NCBI RefSeq assembly: GCF_014280875.1
Contig: NZ_JACLAL010000005.1
Location: 460,030 to 524,029, forward strand
From: Paenirhizobium daejeonense
GTDB taxonomy: Bacteria > Pseudomonadota > Alphaproteobacteria > Rhizobiales > Rhizobiaceae
Direction: 5' to 3'
DNA length: 64,000 bases
Under the pieces are notes generated by a model. It searched no databases and was not told where the DNA came from. It was given only the letters and a program-made list of their open reading frames with translations. This document shows, piece by piece, positions 9,092-16,999 of the stretch (positions are counted from its first letter, which is position 1; each line of letters opens with the position of its first letter). Both the position numbers and the translations under genes were made by a program.

Positions 9092-10057
9092 TCAGCTGGC
9101 TTTCGGCCGCCAGACGATGTCGGAAATCGTGAGTTTCTTCGGCAGGATGCCGAGCCCGTGGAACTCGTCGGCAAGCGCCTGCTGGTAGGTAACGGCTTCA
9201 TCGGTCAGCACAGCCACCTTGCCGAGGTCGGCTCCCTTGCGGGTCAGCACGGTGCGGGTAACCTCGATCGGCACGCCGGTGATTTCCGAAAGGGCTGCAA
9301 TCGTCTCCTCGAGGTGGGATTGTGCCCAGGCGCCGGTCTTGGCCAGTTCGTCGATGACCTCGGAGAGAACCTCCGGATTGGCTGCCGTGAAATCGCCATT
9401 GCCGAAGTAGAAGCTCCAGCTGTCGACAATGCCCTCGGCCGTCGTCAGCACGCGCGCCTGCGGATCGACTTCGGCAACGGCATAATAAGGATCCCAGATC
9501 GCCCATGCGTCGATGCTGCCCGTCTTGAAAGCTGCTGCGGCATCCGGCGGCGGAAGGTCGATGGCTTCCACGTCGCCGACCGCAAGACCCGCCTTGCGCA
9601 AGGCCTTCACCGTGAAGTTATGCGCGCTCGATCCGCGCTTGAAGGCGACCTTCTTGCCTTTCAGATCCTCAAGCGTCCTGATCGGCGAATCCTTGTGCAC
9701 GAGGATCGCGGAGCCGGTCGATGGTCCCCGATAGGTGCCGACATAAAGCAGGTTTCCCCCGGCCGCCTGGGCAAACAGCGGCGGCACGTCGCCGGTCGGC
9801 CCGAAATCGAGCGAACCGGAACCCAGCGCTTCGAGCAGCGGCGGGCCGGAGGTGAATTCCGACCATGTGACGGAAATGCCTCGTGGCGCGAGCCGTTTTT
9901 CGAGCGCACCGGTGCGCTTGGCAAGCGCCAGCACACCGTTCTTCTGCCAGCCGATGCGGAACTCGCTGGCCGCTGCACGGGCGGTACTGATGTTCGGCAG
10001 TGCAAGTGCCGTCGCAGCGGCGCCGAGAAGGCCGAGGGTCTGTCTGCGGTTGATCAT
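9092..10057 (-). CDS. ssuA: Aliphatic sulfonate-binding periplasmic protein (paralogue 1)
   Basis: A 321-residue substrate-binding protein. The signal sequence MINRRQTLGLLGAAATALALP has a twin-arginine-like RR followed by a hydrophobic core, ending at TARA. The mature part has FRIGWQK, the SEFTSGPPLLEALGSGSLDFG ligand-site block, and the C-terminus ISDIVWRPKAS. It is strongly similar to the next upstream protein (10088-11053), by eye about 70% identical, so the pair arose by tandem duplication. Differences concentrate around residues 105-115 and 210-250, which may shift substrate range. Confidence 0.92.
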   Translation of the reverse strand: MINRRQTLGLLGAAATALALPNISTARAAASEFRIGWQKNGVLALAKRTGALEKRLAPRGISVTWSEFTSGPPLLEALGSGSLDFGPTGDVPPLFAQAAGGNLLYVGTYRGPSTGSAILVHKDSPIRTLEDLKGKKVAFKRGSSAHNFTVKALRKAGLAVGDVEAIDLPPPDAAAAFKTGSIDAWAIWDPYYAVAEVDPQARVLTTAEGIVDSWSFYFGNGDFTAANPEVLSEVIDELAKTGAWAQSHLEETIAALSEITGVPIEVTRTVLTRKGADLGKVAVLTDEAVTYQQALADEFHGLGILPKKLTISDIVWRPKAS

Positions 10058-10087
10058 GGCTATACCTTTCGGATGACGGTTTCGGGA

Positions 10088-11053
10088 TCAGCTTGCCTTC
10101 GGACGCCAGACGATGTCCGAGATGGTGAGCCTTCGCGGCAGGACACCGAATGCGTGGAAGTCGTCCGCCAGCGCCTGCTGGTAGGCCACGGCCTCGTCCG
10201 ACACCGTTGCGACCTTGCCGAGGTCGGAGCCGGCGCGGGTCAGGGTAACGCGCGTCACATCGGCCGGAACGCCGGTGATCTTGGAGAGCGCCTCCGTCGT
10301 GCCGTCGATATCGGCCTGGGCGGCCGCGCCGACCTTGGCGAGTTCGTCGAGAATTTCAGATAGGACTTCCGGATTGGCCGCCGTAAACGCTCCGTTGCCA
10401 AGGAAATAGCCCCATGCCTCGACGATGCCTTCGGAGGTGGTCAGCAGCCGGGCGTCCGGATCTTTTTCAGCGATGGCGAAATAGGGATCCCAGATCGACC
10501 ATGCGTCGATGCTGCCGTTCTTGAAGGCGGCTGCGGCATCCGGCGGCGGCAGGTCGACTTCCTGAACGTCTGATGGTGTCAGGCCAGCCTTTGCCAGAGC
10601 CTTGAAGGCGAAGTTGTGGGCGCTCGATCCGCGCTTGTAGGCAAGCTTCGCGCCCTTGAGGTCGGCCAGCGTCTTGATCGGCGAATCCTTGTGAACGAGG
10701 ATGCCGTGAAAGGCAGCCGGCGGCTTGTAGGTGCCGACATAGAGAAGATCGCCGCGGGCCGCCTGGGCAAAGAGCGGCGGCACGTCACCGGTCGGGCCGA
10801 AATCGAGCGAGCCGGCACCAAGGGCCTCGAGCAGCGGCGGACCGGAGGTGAATTCCGACCATTCGATGTTGATGCCGCGGTCGGCGAAACGCTTTTCAAG
10901 CGCACCCTGCTGCTTGGCCAGTGCCAGCACGCCGAACTTCTGCCAACCGATCCGGATGGTCTTGGTTTCGGCGAATGCCGGGCGGCCGAACGGCGCGGCA
11001 CCTGCTAGCGTAAGGACGGCCGCAAGCTTCAGCCCCTGTCTTCTCGTAATCAT
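10088..11053 (-). CDS. ssuA: Aliphatic sulfonate-binding periplasmic protein (paralogue 2)
   Basis: First gene of the ssu operon. A 321-residue substrate-binding protein with signal sequence MITRRQGLKLAAVLTLAG ending near AFA. The start at 11053 is chosen over an upstream one because of CGGAGGTCGAG just before it and the normal signal peptide. It shares nearly all conserved blocks with paralogue 1 (EFTSGPPLLEALGAGSLDFG, PPPDAAAAFKNGSIDAW, identical last 11 residues). Keeping two binding proteins for one permease suggests two ligand classes, for example short-chain versus aromatic sulfonates. That split is inference. Confidence 0.92.
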   Translation of the reverse strand: MITRRQGLKLAAVLTLAGAAPFGRPAFAETKTIRIGWQKFGVLALAKQQGALEKRFADRGINIEWSEFTSGPPLLEALGAGSLDFGPTGDVPPLFAQAARGDLLYVGTYKPPAAFHGILVHKDSPIKTLADLKGAKLAYKRGSSAHNFAFKALAKAGLTPSDVQEVDLPPPDAAAAFKNGSIDAWSIWDPYFAIAEKDPDARLLTTSEGIVEAWGYFLGNGAFTAANPEVLSEILDELAKVGAAAQADIDGTTEALSKITGVPADVTRVTLTRAGSDLGKVATVSDEAVAYQQALADDFHAFGVLPRRLTISDIVWRPKAS

Positions 11054-11108
11054 CTCGACCTCCGATGCGGCACCTGATCGCGCCAATGTTTCGATGATCT
11101 GATGATAT

Positions 11109-11142
11109 TATTTTCTATAGCTTAGGTAAGGAATATTATTCC
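11109..11142 (-). promoter_or_regulatory. Candidate operator upstream of the ssu operon
   Basis: Reading toward ssuA, GGAAT-ATT-ATTCC type half sites (11130-11142) are followed by TAGAAAATA (reverse of 11109-11117), about 55 bp before the ssuA start. The same two parts occur at 4494-4519 and around 11788-11818. Confidence 0.45.
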
Positions 11143-11292
11143 AACCCTGAGGGTCGTGTGGAGATTATCCGTCGCCCTGTTTGCCCGGTTGTGGACATTC
11201 CAACGGCTGCGAGCTTTCGTTGCGTCGCTTGGCGAACCGGTTCACGCATCGGTCGATAGAAGCCGTGGCGGCCGACGAACTCTCCAGACGGA

Positions 11293-11324
11293 GACAAAGA
11301 AAAAGGCCCCCGCGAACGGAGGCC
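11293..11324 (-). terminator. Rho-independent terminator of the small-gene operon
   Basis: On the minus strand GGCCTCCG, loop TTCG, CGGGGGCC is followed by TTTTTCTTTGT. It lies 30 bp after the last small gene and separates that unit from the ssu promoter. Confidence 0.85.
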
Positions 11325-11355
11325 TGGGAATATCGGTAAACCTGAAAAATGGTTG

Positions 11356-11496
11356 TTAGAGAGCAATGGTCAGCAGTGCGACGAAGGCGATGGAACCGAC
11401 GACGGCTGCGATACCGCACATCTCGCCCCAGGCCGTAGACGAACGGCGGATTTCGATGCGCTGCGTGCGACTGGTTTGCGTCTGGACGTAAGCCAT
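11356..11496 (-). CDS. 46-residue single-span membrane protein
   Basis: A small gene read directly from the sequence. It begins ATG at 11496 with CTGGAGACC just upstream and ends TAA. The N-terminal 25 residues are polar and basic (MAYVQTQTSRTQRIEIRR) and the rest is one hydrophobic span (GIAAVVGSIAFVALLTIAL) containing or adjoining a cysteine (MCGIAA). It lies 14 bp after the 67-residue gene and 30 bp before a strong terminator, so the two form a unit. Function unknown. The shared promoter element suggests expression together with the sulfonate genes. Confidence 0.6.
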   Translation of the reverse strand: MAYVQTQTSRTQRIEIRRSSTAWGEMCGIAAVVGSIAFVALLTIAL

Positions 11497-11510
11497 GGTT
11501 GGTCTCCAGA

Positions 11511-11714
11511 TCAAAGAACCGGGAAAAGGCCCCAGAAGAAGATTTCGTGACGGCCCGGGCGATCCAGATCGGAATCGTCCTCGGCCGGGCTTTCCCGACG
11601 TGTCTCAAGCTTGGCCTTGGACACGTCAGCGGTTGTCGAAGGCGTTGCGGCCGGGGCGCCCTTGCGGGACAGGCCGAACAGGTCGAAGGAGAAGAGTTCG
11701 ATACCGTATGGCAT
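11511..11714 (-). CDS. 67-residue small protein
   Basis: Starts at ATG 11714 with AAGGAGGA 8 bp upstream, a near-ideal ribosome binding site; an upstream in-frame ATG at 11744 lacks this. The protein starts MPYGIELFSFDLFGLSRKG, has an Ala/Thr/Ser-rich middle, a charged stretch and ends in HEIFFWGLFPVL. It has no cysteine, as often seen in sulfur-starvation proteins, but that is weak evidence. It is the first gene of a two-gene unit whose upstream region carries TATTTTCTA (11788-11796) and ATTCC. Family not recognised. Confidence 0.6.
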   Translation of the reverse strand: MPYGIELFSFDLFGLSRKGAPAATPSTTADVSKAKLETRRESPAEDDSDLDRPGRHEIFFWGLFPVL

Positions 11715-11787
11715 TGCTTGGTCCTCCTTAGGTTCACTCGACATTGAGCTTGATTGATAGTTTCGCTGGCAAAATCGATATGGTCAA

Positions 11788-11818
11788 TATTTTCTACAAA
11801 ATTTGCATTCTATATTCC
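11788..11818 (-). promoter_or_regulatory. Candidate operator upstream of the small-gene operon
   Basis: The minus strand reads GGAAT, then TTGTAGAAAATATTG, about 75 bp before the 67-residue gene. It is the third copy of the TAGAAAATA element in this island. A weaker TAGTAGAAAAG lies at 12614-12624 upstream of the hydrolase gene. Confidence 0.4.
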
Positions 11819-11906
11819 TCGCTTTCGGGAGAAAGATGATCCGCCTTTCTCCCTTCGTGCGGAATAACTGCTGGGAAGCCGAAATGTTCGGCGTCCGGTC
11901 GATTTT

Positions 11907-12527
11907 TCAGAAGTAGGCGGCGAGCGGTGCAGCCTGCCGGCCGGCCAGCGAACGGTCGTGGGGCCGCTTGCTCTCGCCTTTCAGGAGGTCGAGCAATTCG
12001 TAACCGGTCGGCCAGCGGCCATAGCCGCTGCGAATGTTGATGTGTCCGGCATAACCGATGTCGACGAGGTCACTGCCCCAGATCCGCGCCATCTTTCGCG
12101 TGGTGGCGAAATCCATGTAGGGATCGTCGAGACTGCCGACCACGAGGCTCGGAAAAGGCAGCCGCTGCTGCGGCATCTCGCCGAAATTGACGACGCAGGG
12201 GTGCAGTCGTTCCACCTGGGCGAGGTCGCAAGGAGCAACCAGAAGAGCGCCTTTCACACGGGACGCGAGCGGACTGTCGGCAAGTTGTGCCGTCAGGATG
12301 CAGCCGAGGCTGTGCGCGACGATCCAGACATCGTCATGCTGTGACAGGACTTCGCCGAGACGCTGTTGCCAGCTTGCAAGATCGGGGCAGGACCAGCTGT
12401 CCTGTTCCACGGTGACGGCGCCGGGCCGCTCATGGGCCCAATGCCACTGCCAGTGACCGTCGCCGGAGCCGTTCAGCCCCGGAATGACGAGTGTTGTTTC
12501 AGTCCTGCCACAGTCCGGGTCCTTCAT
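11907..12527 (-). CDS. RBBP9/YdeN-type alpha/beta serine hydrolase
   Basis: A 206-residue cytoplasmic serine hydrolase of the Ser_hydrolase family (COG3545). The N-terminal strand LVIPGLNGSGDGHWQWHW, the nucleophile elbow AHSLGC (Ser in AHSLG), the acid region GSLDDPYMDF and the catalytic histidine in GHINIRSGYG are in the expected order. The start at 12527 is chosen because the family begins shortly before the first strand; a start 14 codons upstream is possible. Substrate is unknown. A TAGTAGAAAAG motif about 90 bp upstream hints at co-regulation with the sulfur genes. Confidence 0.82.
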   Translation of the reverse strand: MKDPDCGRTETTLVIPGLNGSGDGHWQWHWAHERPGAVTVEQDSWSCPDLASWQQRLGEVLSQHDDVWIVAHSLGCILTAQLADSPLASRVKGALLVAPCDLAQVERLHPCVVNFGEMPQQRLPFPSLVVGSLDDPYMDFATTRKMARIWGSDLVDIGYAGHINIRSGYGRWPTGYELLDLLKGESKRPHDRSLAGRQAAPLAAYF

Positions 12528-12672
12528 CGTCTGGCCTTCCCGTTGGAATACAGCGGGATTATGCCGCAACGCGAAAGCTTCGCTAAGAAAGCGCGACCTA
12601 TTGTCGACTGTTTTAGTAGAAAAGCATTGCGCAATGATGGCTCATCTGTTGCGCCGACGTTTCATGAGGCCT

Positions 12673-13419
12673 TTATTGCGGAATGGTCCCGATTACCGCG
12701 ATGATTGGCCCAAGCGGAAAGAATCGGTCGCGCCTGCCCATCGACGGGATGAGCGCGCTGGAAATCGTGCCGTCGAGATAAAGCGCGTTGCCGCAACCCA
12801 GTTCGTCGCGAAACAGCGATGCAAAAGCATAAAAGTTCACCGGGCCGCGGCTGATGGCGAAATGCACCCTGCCCTCCGCATCGACCCCGACGCCGTTGCG
12901 GATCTTGAGGCTGTCGCTGTCGGGCAGGAAGCGTGGATGCAGCTTGCCGTCGATCACCAGCATCGGGCCGGACTGGGTGGCATAGTCGGCCTTCGGCTTC
13001 TCCCGGATATAGGCCTGCGTCTCCATCACGCCCGGTTTCCCGCCCGCCACGTAGAAAACGCCGTTCGGCAGCAGGTGGAAATTGCCCCACCCTGCCCGTG
13101 TGCTGATCGGCTGCCGCTCGATCCCGTTCTCGACGAACAGCCCGACTGGCGAGAGGTCGTAATGATACATGCCGCCATTCATGGCGAAGACCGGATAATG
13201 CCGTTCCTTCCAGAGCTGGAGCGAAAGAGAATCGAAATTTCCGAAGGGCATGCGCGCCGGATCGGAATGGTAGATTCTTAACGTCGCATCAGGCTCGAAG
13301 CTGCACACAGTGTAGCGGACGCCGTCCTGTACAAGTTCCCTGCAAGGGTCGGTTTCGGTCGCATGGGAAATGCTGCAGGCACTGAGAAATATGGAAAATA
13401 GTAGAAAAAGCAGTCGCAT
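12673..13419 (-). CDS. Phosphodiester glycosidase family (NAGPA/DUF2233) exported protein
   Basis: A 248-residue exported protein. The first 20 residues are a signal sequence with LSAC, a possible lipobox. The NAGPA-fold core has VFAMNGGMYH, SPVGLFVENG, GNFHLLPNGVFYV, SGPMLVIDGKLHP and NALYLDG, all typical. Related enzymes uncover sugar phosphodiesters or act on cell-envelope material; the substrate here is unknown. It is transcribed away from the ParA-like gene and does not form an obvious operon with its neighbours. Confidence 0.82.
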   Translation of the reverse strand: MRLLFLLFSIFLSACSISHATETDPCRELVQDGVRYTVCSFEPDATLRIYHSDPARMPFGNFDSLSLQLWKERHYPVFAMNGGMYHYDLSPVGLFVENGIERQPISTRAGWGNFHLLPNGVFYVAGGKPGVMETQAYIREKPKADYATQSGPMLVIDGKLHPRFLPDSDSLKIRNGVGVDAEGRVHFAISRGPVNFYAFASLFRDELGCGNALYLDGTISSALIPSMGRRDRFFPLGPIIAVIGTIPQ

Positions 13420-13638
13420 GAATGTGGCCCGTGGTTCCTTGCGTCGTCGATGCCCTGTCGAATATGTCTCGCGGAAAATCCGGCCCGGTTCTGCCGGCGG
13501 ATATTAACGAATGCCCCCTCTCGTTTACTCTTCATTAACCATAACTACCAAGAATGGCCACGACGCGGCATGGAGAGCCGCCTCATCCCCCTGCAGAGCA
13601 ATGACTTGGCTCGGACCCTTTTTAATGAAGGAAATGAC

Positions 13639-14346
13639 ATGCCAGTAATTACGTTTGCCAATACCAAGGGCGGCGCCGGAAAAACCACGGCCGCACTCAT
13701 TCTTGCCAGTGAACTCGCCGCTCGCGGCAATCGCGTGACCATTCTCGACGCCGATCCGCGCGGCTGGATCAGCCGCTGGCATGCCCTCGGCAGCGCCAAT
13801 GGCCTACTGTCGGTCGCCCAGGTCACCGAGGAAACCATCGAGGCGGCTACCCTCAGGGCGAAGAAGCGCGGCGGTTATATCCTGATCGACCTCCCCTCCA
13901 GCCAGGATGCTCTGCTTGCCAAGGCCGTCGGCCTTGCCGATCACGTGCTGATTCCGGTTCAGGGTTGCGCCATGGATGCCCAGGGCGGTGCAGAGGTTCT
14001 CGAACTCCTGAAGGCGCTCAGCGATACCTGCGAAGTGCGCATTCCGCATTCGGTCGTGCTGACCCGCGTCAATGCCGCAGTCACCACCCGCGCGCTTGGC
14101 GCCGCCAAGGAATTCCTCGGTCGCCGTGGCATTCCGACGCTCTCCACCGCGCTTGCCGAGCGCGCAGCCTATCGCGACATCTTCGACAAGGGCGGCCTGC
14201 TGCACACACTCGATTCCCGTGAAGTCTCCAACCTGCACAAGGCGATCGAAAACGCCGTCAGCCTGACCGACGAAGTTCTCGCGCAGCTTCCCCAGCGCTC
14301 GGTGCGCACCGTAAGCCGCAAGGCTCCGGTCCTGAAGGCCGCCTGA
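13639..14346 (+). CDS. Orphan ParA/VirC1-like ATPase
   Basis: A 235-residue P-loop ATPase with the deviant Walker A KGGAGKTT near the N-terminus and the ILDADPRGW and ILIDLPSSQD boxes. ATG 13639 has AAGGAA 6 bp upstream; longer frames are not supported. No parB or centromere-like repeats are nearby, so it is probably not a replicon partition gene. Related rhizobial proteins resemble VirC1 and may place protein complexes in the cell. The frame before it (13450-13638) is promoter sequence. Confidence 0.85.
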   Translation: MPVITFANTKGGAGKTTAALILASELAARGNRVTILDADPRGWISRWHALGSANGLLSVAQVTEETIEAATLRAKKRGGYILIDLPSSQDALLAKAVGLADHVLIPVQGCAMDAQGGAEVLELLKALSDTCEVRIPHSVVLTRVNAAVTTRALGAAKEFLGRRGIPTLSTALAERAAYRDIFDKGGLLHTLDSREVSNLHKAIENAVSLTDEVLAQLPQRSVRTVSRKAPVLKAA

Positions 14347-14356
14347 TCAGGAAACC

Positions 14357-15061
14357 CTATCCGGCAGGAAGGCGGAGCGCTTCCATGTGGAAGCGCAGCT
14401 GCGCTTCCGGATAGCGATACATCGACCCGACCGGGCAAGCGGTGCGTGCAAGACACCCCGATGACATGCACCCCGCCTTGCCCTCGGTCGTGACGAGGTG
14501 GAAACGACAGCGGGCAACGTCGAAACGGTCTAGGAAAACCGCCGTGGCCGGACAGGTCGAGAGACAAGGCTTGTCAGGACACTGCCCACAGATGTCGATA
14601 TCGTCAGGCGGAACTCGTTCTTCGGTGACATCTTCCGCAAAACCCAATGCCCCGCGATAGCCATGCCACAAACCGTATTGCGGATGGATCAGTATCCCGA
14701 GCGGCGAGGCCCTGAGCCCTTCCGCTTTCATCGCCCACTGCTGGAACGGCTGGTAAGGCTGATCGGAAGGATAATAGGCCGTGGCGCCAGAGCGTCCGGC
14801 GATCTCGCCGATCACCTCCTTCGACCATGTGTCGAGGGGATCCGTTCCTCCGCGATCCCAGCACTTTTCCCGCCAGTCGGAAAACGTCTCCCAGAGTGAG
14901 CCGCCGATATTGCCGATCAGCACCACTGACAGCGCCTGACGGCCATCCGAAAGCGCCGGCCCGCCCTGCCCGTCCGGAAAATGCGCGACACCTCGGACAT
15001 GCAGTCCGTGTTCGGTAAGTGCCGAAATTATACCGTCAGCAATGGGCAAAAGGCCGCTCAT
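14357..15061 (-). CDS. 4Fe-4S ferredoxin-type protein, QueG-like
   Basis: A 234-residue iron-sulfur protein. The C-terminal part has CGQCPDKPCLSTCP and a second group of cysteines (CRFH, GCMSSGCLARTACPVG), resembling the ferredoxin half of epoxyqueuosine reductase but without its N-terminal corrinoid part. It is transcribed with the MttB-like gene, 100 bp downstream. In this setting it may donate electrons to keep the corrinoid protein active. That link is inference from position. GAGGGG precedes the ATG. The gene converges on the ParA-like gene. Confidence 0.75.
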   Translation of the reverse strand: MSGLLPIADGIISALTEHGLHVRGVAHFPDGQGGPALSDGRQALSVVLIGNIGGSLWETFSDWREKCWDRGGTDPLDTWSKEVIGEIAGRSGATAYYPSDQPYQPFQQWAMKAEGLRASPLGILIHPQYGLWHGYRGALGFAEDVTEERVPPDDIDICGQCPDKPCLSTCPATAVFLDRFDVARCRFHLVTTEGKAGCMSSGCLARTACPVGSMYRYPEAQLRFHMEALRLPAG

Positions 15062-15162
15062 CGCGGCCCCTCGTATTTGTAATGCGGTCGCCAGACCTCG
15101 CTCTGGATCATATCGGCAACCAGCGCTGAACCGCCTTGCTCCCTGGCGGAGTCGGGATGCCT

Positions 15163-16728
15163 TCAGGTGAAAGCGTCGGGCATCGAATCCTTGCGCTTGG
15201 CGATATAGGCCAGAAGCGCCTCGTCGATGGCCGGATCGAGCGGCGGAGCTTCATACGAGTCGAGCCAGGAGCGGCAAAGCGCGTTGGCGCGGTCCTCGAT
15301 ACGCTTGCGGCCTTCGACCTCCCACTGTTCGAAGGAGTTGTTGTCAGCGAGCGCCGAGCGATAGAAGGCCGTCTGGAAGTTCGCCTGCGTGTGGGCGCAG
15401 CCCAGATAGTGCGCGCCGGGACCCACTTCGCGGATGGCATCCATCGCCTGCCCGCTCTCGGAAAGATCGACGCCCTGCGCGAGCTTCTGCATCATGCCGA
15501 GCTGGTCCTGGTCGATCATGAACTTCTCGTAGCAGGCGGCAAGGCCGCCCTCCAGCCAGCCTGCGGCATGCAGCACGAAGTTGGTGCCGGCAAGCAGAGT
15601 CATGTTGAGCGTGTTGGCGCTTTCATGGGCCGCCTGCGCGTCCGGAACCTTGGATGCGCAAAGAGAACCGCCGGTACGGAACGGCAGGCCGAGACGCCGC
15701 GCAAGCTGGGCCGCGCCGTAAGAAACCAGCGCCGGTTCCGGCGTGCCGAAGGTCGGTGCGCCCGACTGCATCGAGATCGAGGCGGCGAAGGTGCCGAACA
15801 GCACCGGCGCGCCTGGGCGGATAAGCTGGGTGAAGGATGCACCCGCCAGGACTTCTGCGAGAATCTGGGTCAGCGTGCCGGCGACCGTGACCGGGCTCAT
15901 CGCACCGGAAAGGATAAAGGGCGAAATCACGCAGGCCTGGTTGTGCCGGGCATAGACCTTGGCCGCGCCGAGCATGGTTTCGTCATAGACCATCGGCGAG
16001 TTGGCGTTGATCAGATTGACGAGGACCGTGTTGTTCTCGACGAAGTCGTCGCCGAACAGGATCTTGCACATGGCAACCGAATCTTCCGCTCTTTCCGGCG
16101 CGGTGACCGATCCCATGAACGGCTTGTCGGAATATTTGATGTGGCTGTAGACCATGTCCAGGTGACGCTTGTTCACCGGAATGTCCACCGGCTCGCAGAC
16201 CGTGCCGCCGGAATGGTGCACCGAAGGCGCCATGTAGGAGAGCTTCACGAAATTGCGGAAGTCCTCTAGCGTTGCGTAGCGGCGGTTGCCGTCGAGGTCG
16301 CGGACGAAGGGCGAACCGTAGTTCGGCGCGAACACGGTGGCCTTGCCGCCGATCTGTACGCTGCGCTCCGGATTGCGGGCGTACTGGGTGAAGACGGAAG
16401 GCGCGGTCTTCAGGAGTTCGCGGCAAAGCCCCTTGGGGAAATGAACGCGCTGTCCCTTCACGTCGGCACCGGCTTGTCTCCAAAGTTCCAGCGCTTCCGC
16501 GTCGTCACGGAACTCGATGCCGATCTCCTCCAGAATGGTATCGGCATTGCGCTCGATGATCTGCAGGCCTTCCTCGTCGAGTACTTCATAGGGCGCGATC
16601 TTGCGGGTGATGTAAGGCATGGCCGGTCCGGCGCCGCCACCGCTGCGCGATGCCCTGCGGGCGGCAGCTCCCCGTCCCTCGCCGCGAGAGCGACGTCCTT
16701 CGCCTGTTTGTGCCGTGATGTCGTCCAT
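15163..16728 (-). CDS. MttB-family corrinoid methyltransferase (non-pyrrolysine)
   Basis: A 521-residue member of the trimethylamine methyltransferase family (COG5598). These proteins move a methyl group from a methylated amine or betaine to a corrinoid protein. There is no in-frame amber codon, so it is a non-Pyl type, like glycine betaine:corrinoid methyltransferase MtgB. Conserved blocks GSPFVRDLDGNRRY, PVTVAGTLTQILAEVLAG, APTFGTPEPALV and VGPGAHYLGCAHTQANF are seen. Residues 1-36 are an Arg/Gly-rich tail ahead of MPYITRK. The gene diverges from the corrinoid protein gene. The frame continues open for 34 codons after its TGA. Confidence 0.9.
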   Translation of the reverse strand: MDDITAQTGEGRRSRGEGRGAAARRASRSGGGAGPAMPYITRKIAPYEVLDEEGLQIIERNADTILEEIGIEFRDDAEALELWRQAGADVKGQRVHFPKGLCRELLKTAPSVFTQYARNPERSVQIGGKATVFAPNYGSPFVRDLDGNRRYATLEDFRNFVKLSYMAPSVHHSGGTVCEPVDIPVNKRHLDMVYSHIKYSDKPFMGSVTAPERAEDSVAMCKILFGDDFVENNTVLVNLINANSPMVYDETMLGAAKVYARHNQACVISPFILSGAMSPVTVAGTLTQILAEVLAGASFTQLIRPGAPVLFGTFAASISMQSGAPTFGTPEPALVSYGAAQLARRLGLPFRTGGSLCASKVPDAQAAHESANTLNMTLLAGTNFVLHAAGWLEGGLAACYEKFMIDQDQLGMMQKLAQGVDLSESGQAMDAIREVGPGAHYLGCAHTQANFQTAFYRSALADNNSFEQWEVEGRKRIEDRANALCRSWLDSYEAPPLDPAIDEALLAYIAKRKDSMPDAFT

Positions 16729-16999
16729 GTCCGTTTCCTCGCTCAGGCGCTTGATGCGCCGCTTCTCTCTCCGCCATTATGCTATTCAAATCTGTAAGTG
16801 AAACCATCCTTAATGCGCCAAGCGCTTGCGTCTGACAGACATGGCATTTGTCAACGCTGGTCTGATGCCGTCGTTTTTCAGGATCGGCGCGTCGCTTTCG
16901 AAAAGAGTTTTTGGCGATATTGAGGTTTAACTTCCCTTCAGGCAGTCTGATTTGGCTGCGATCGGAATCGCGATAAAAAACGAAGCGGGAAGCACCATC

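Noticed and set aside
13380..13400. A further TAGTAGAAAAA match like the candidate sulfur operator
   Set aside because: It lies inside the signal-peptide codons of the NAGPA-family gene, so it is probably chance.
15163..16728. Pyrrolysine-containing MttB
   Set aside because: No in-frame TAG interrupts the gene, so it belongs to the non-Pyl group.
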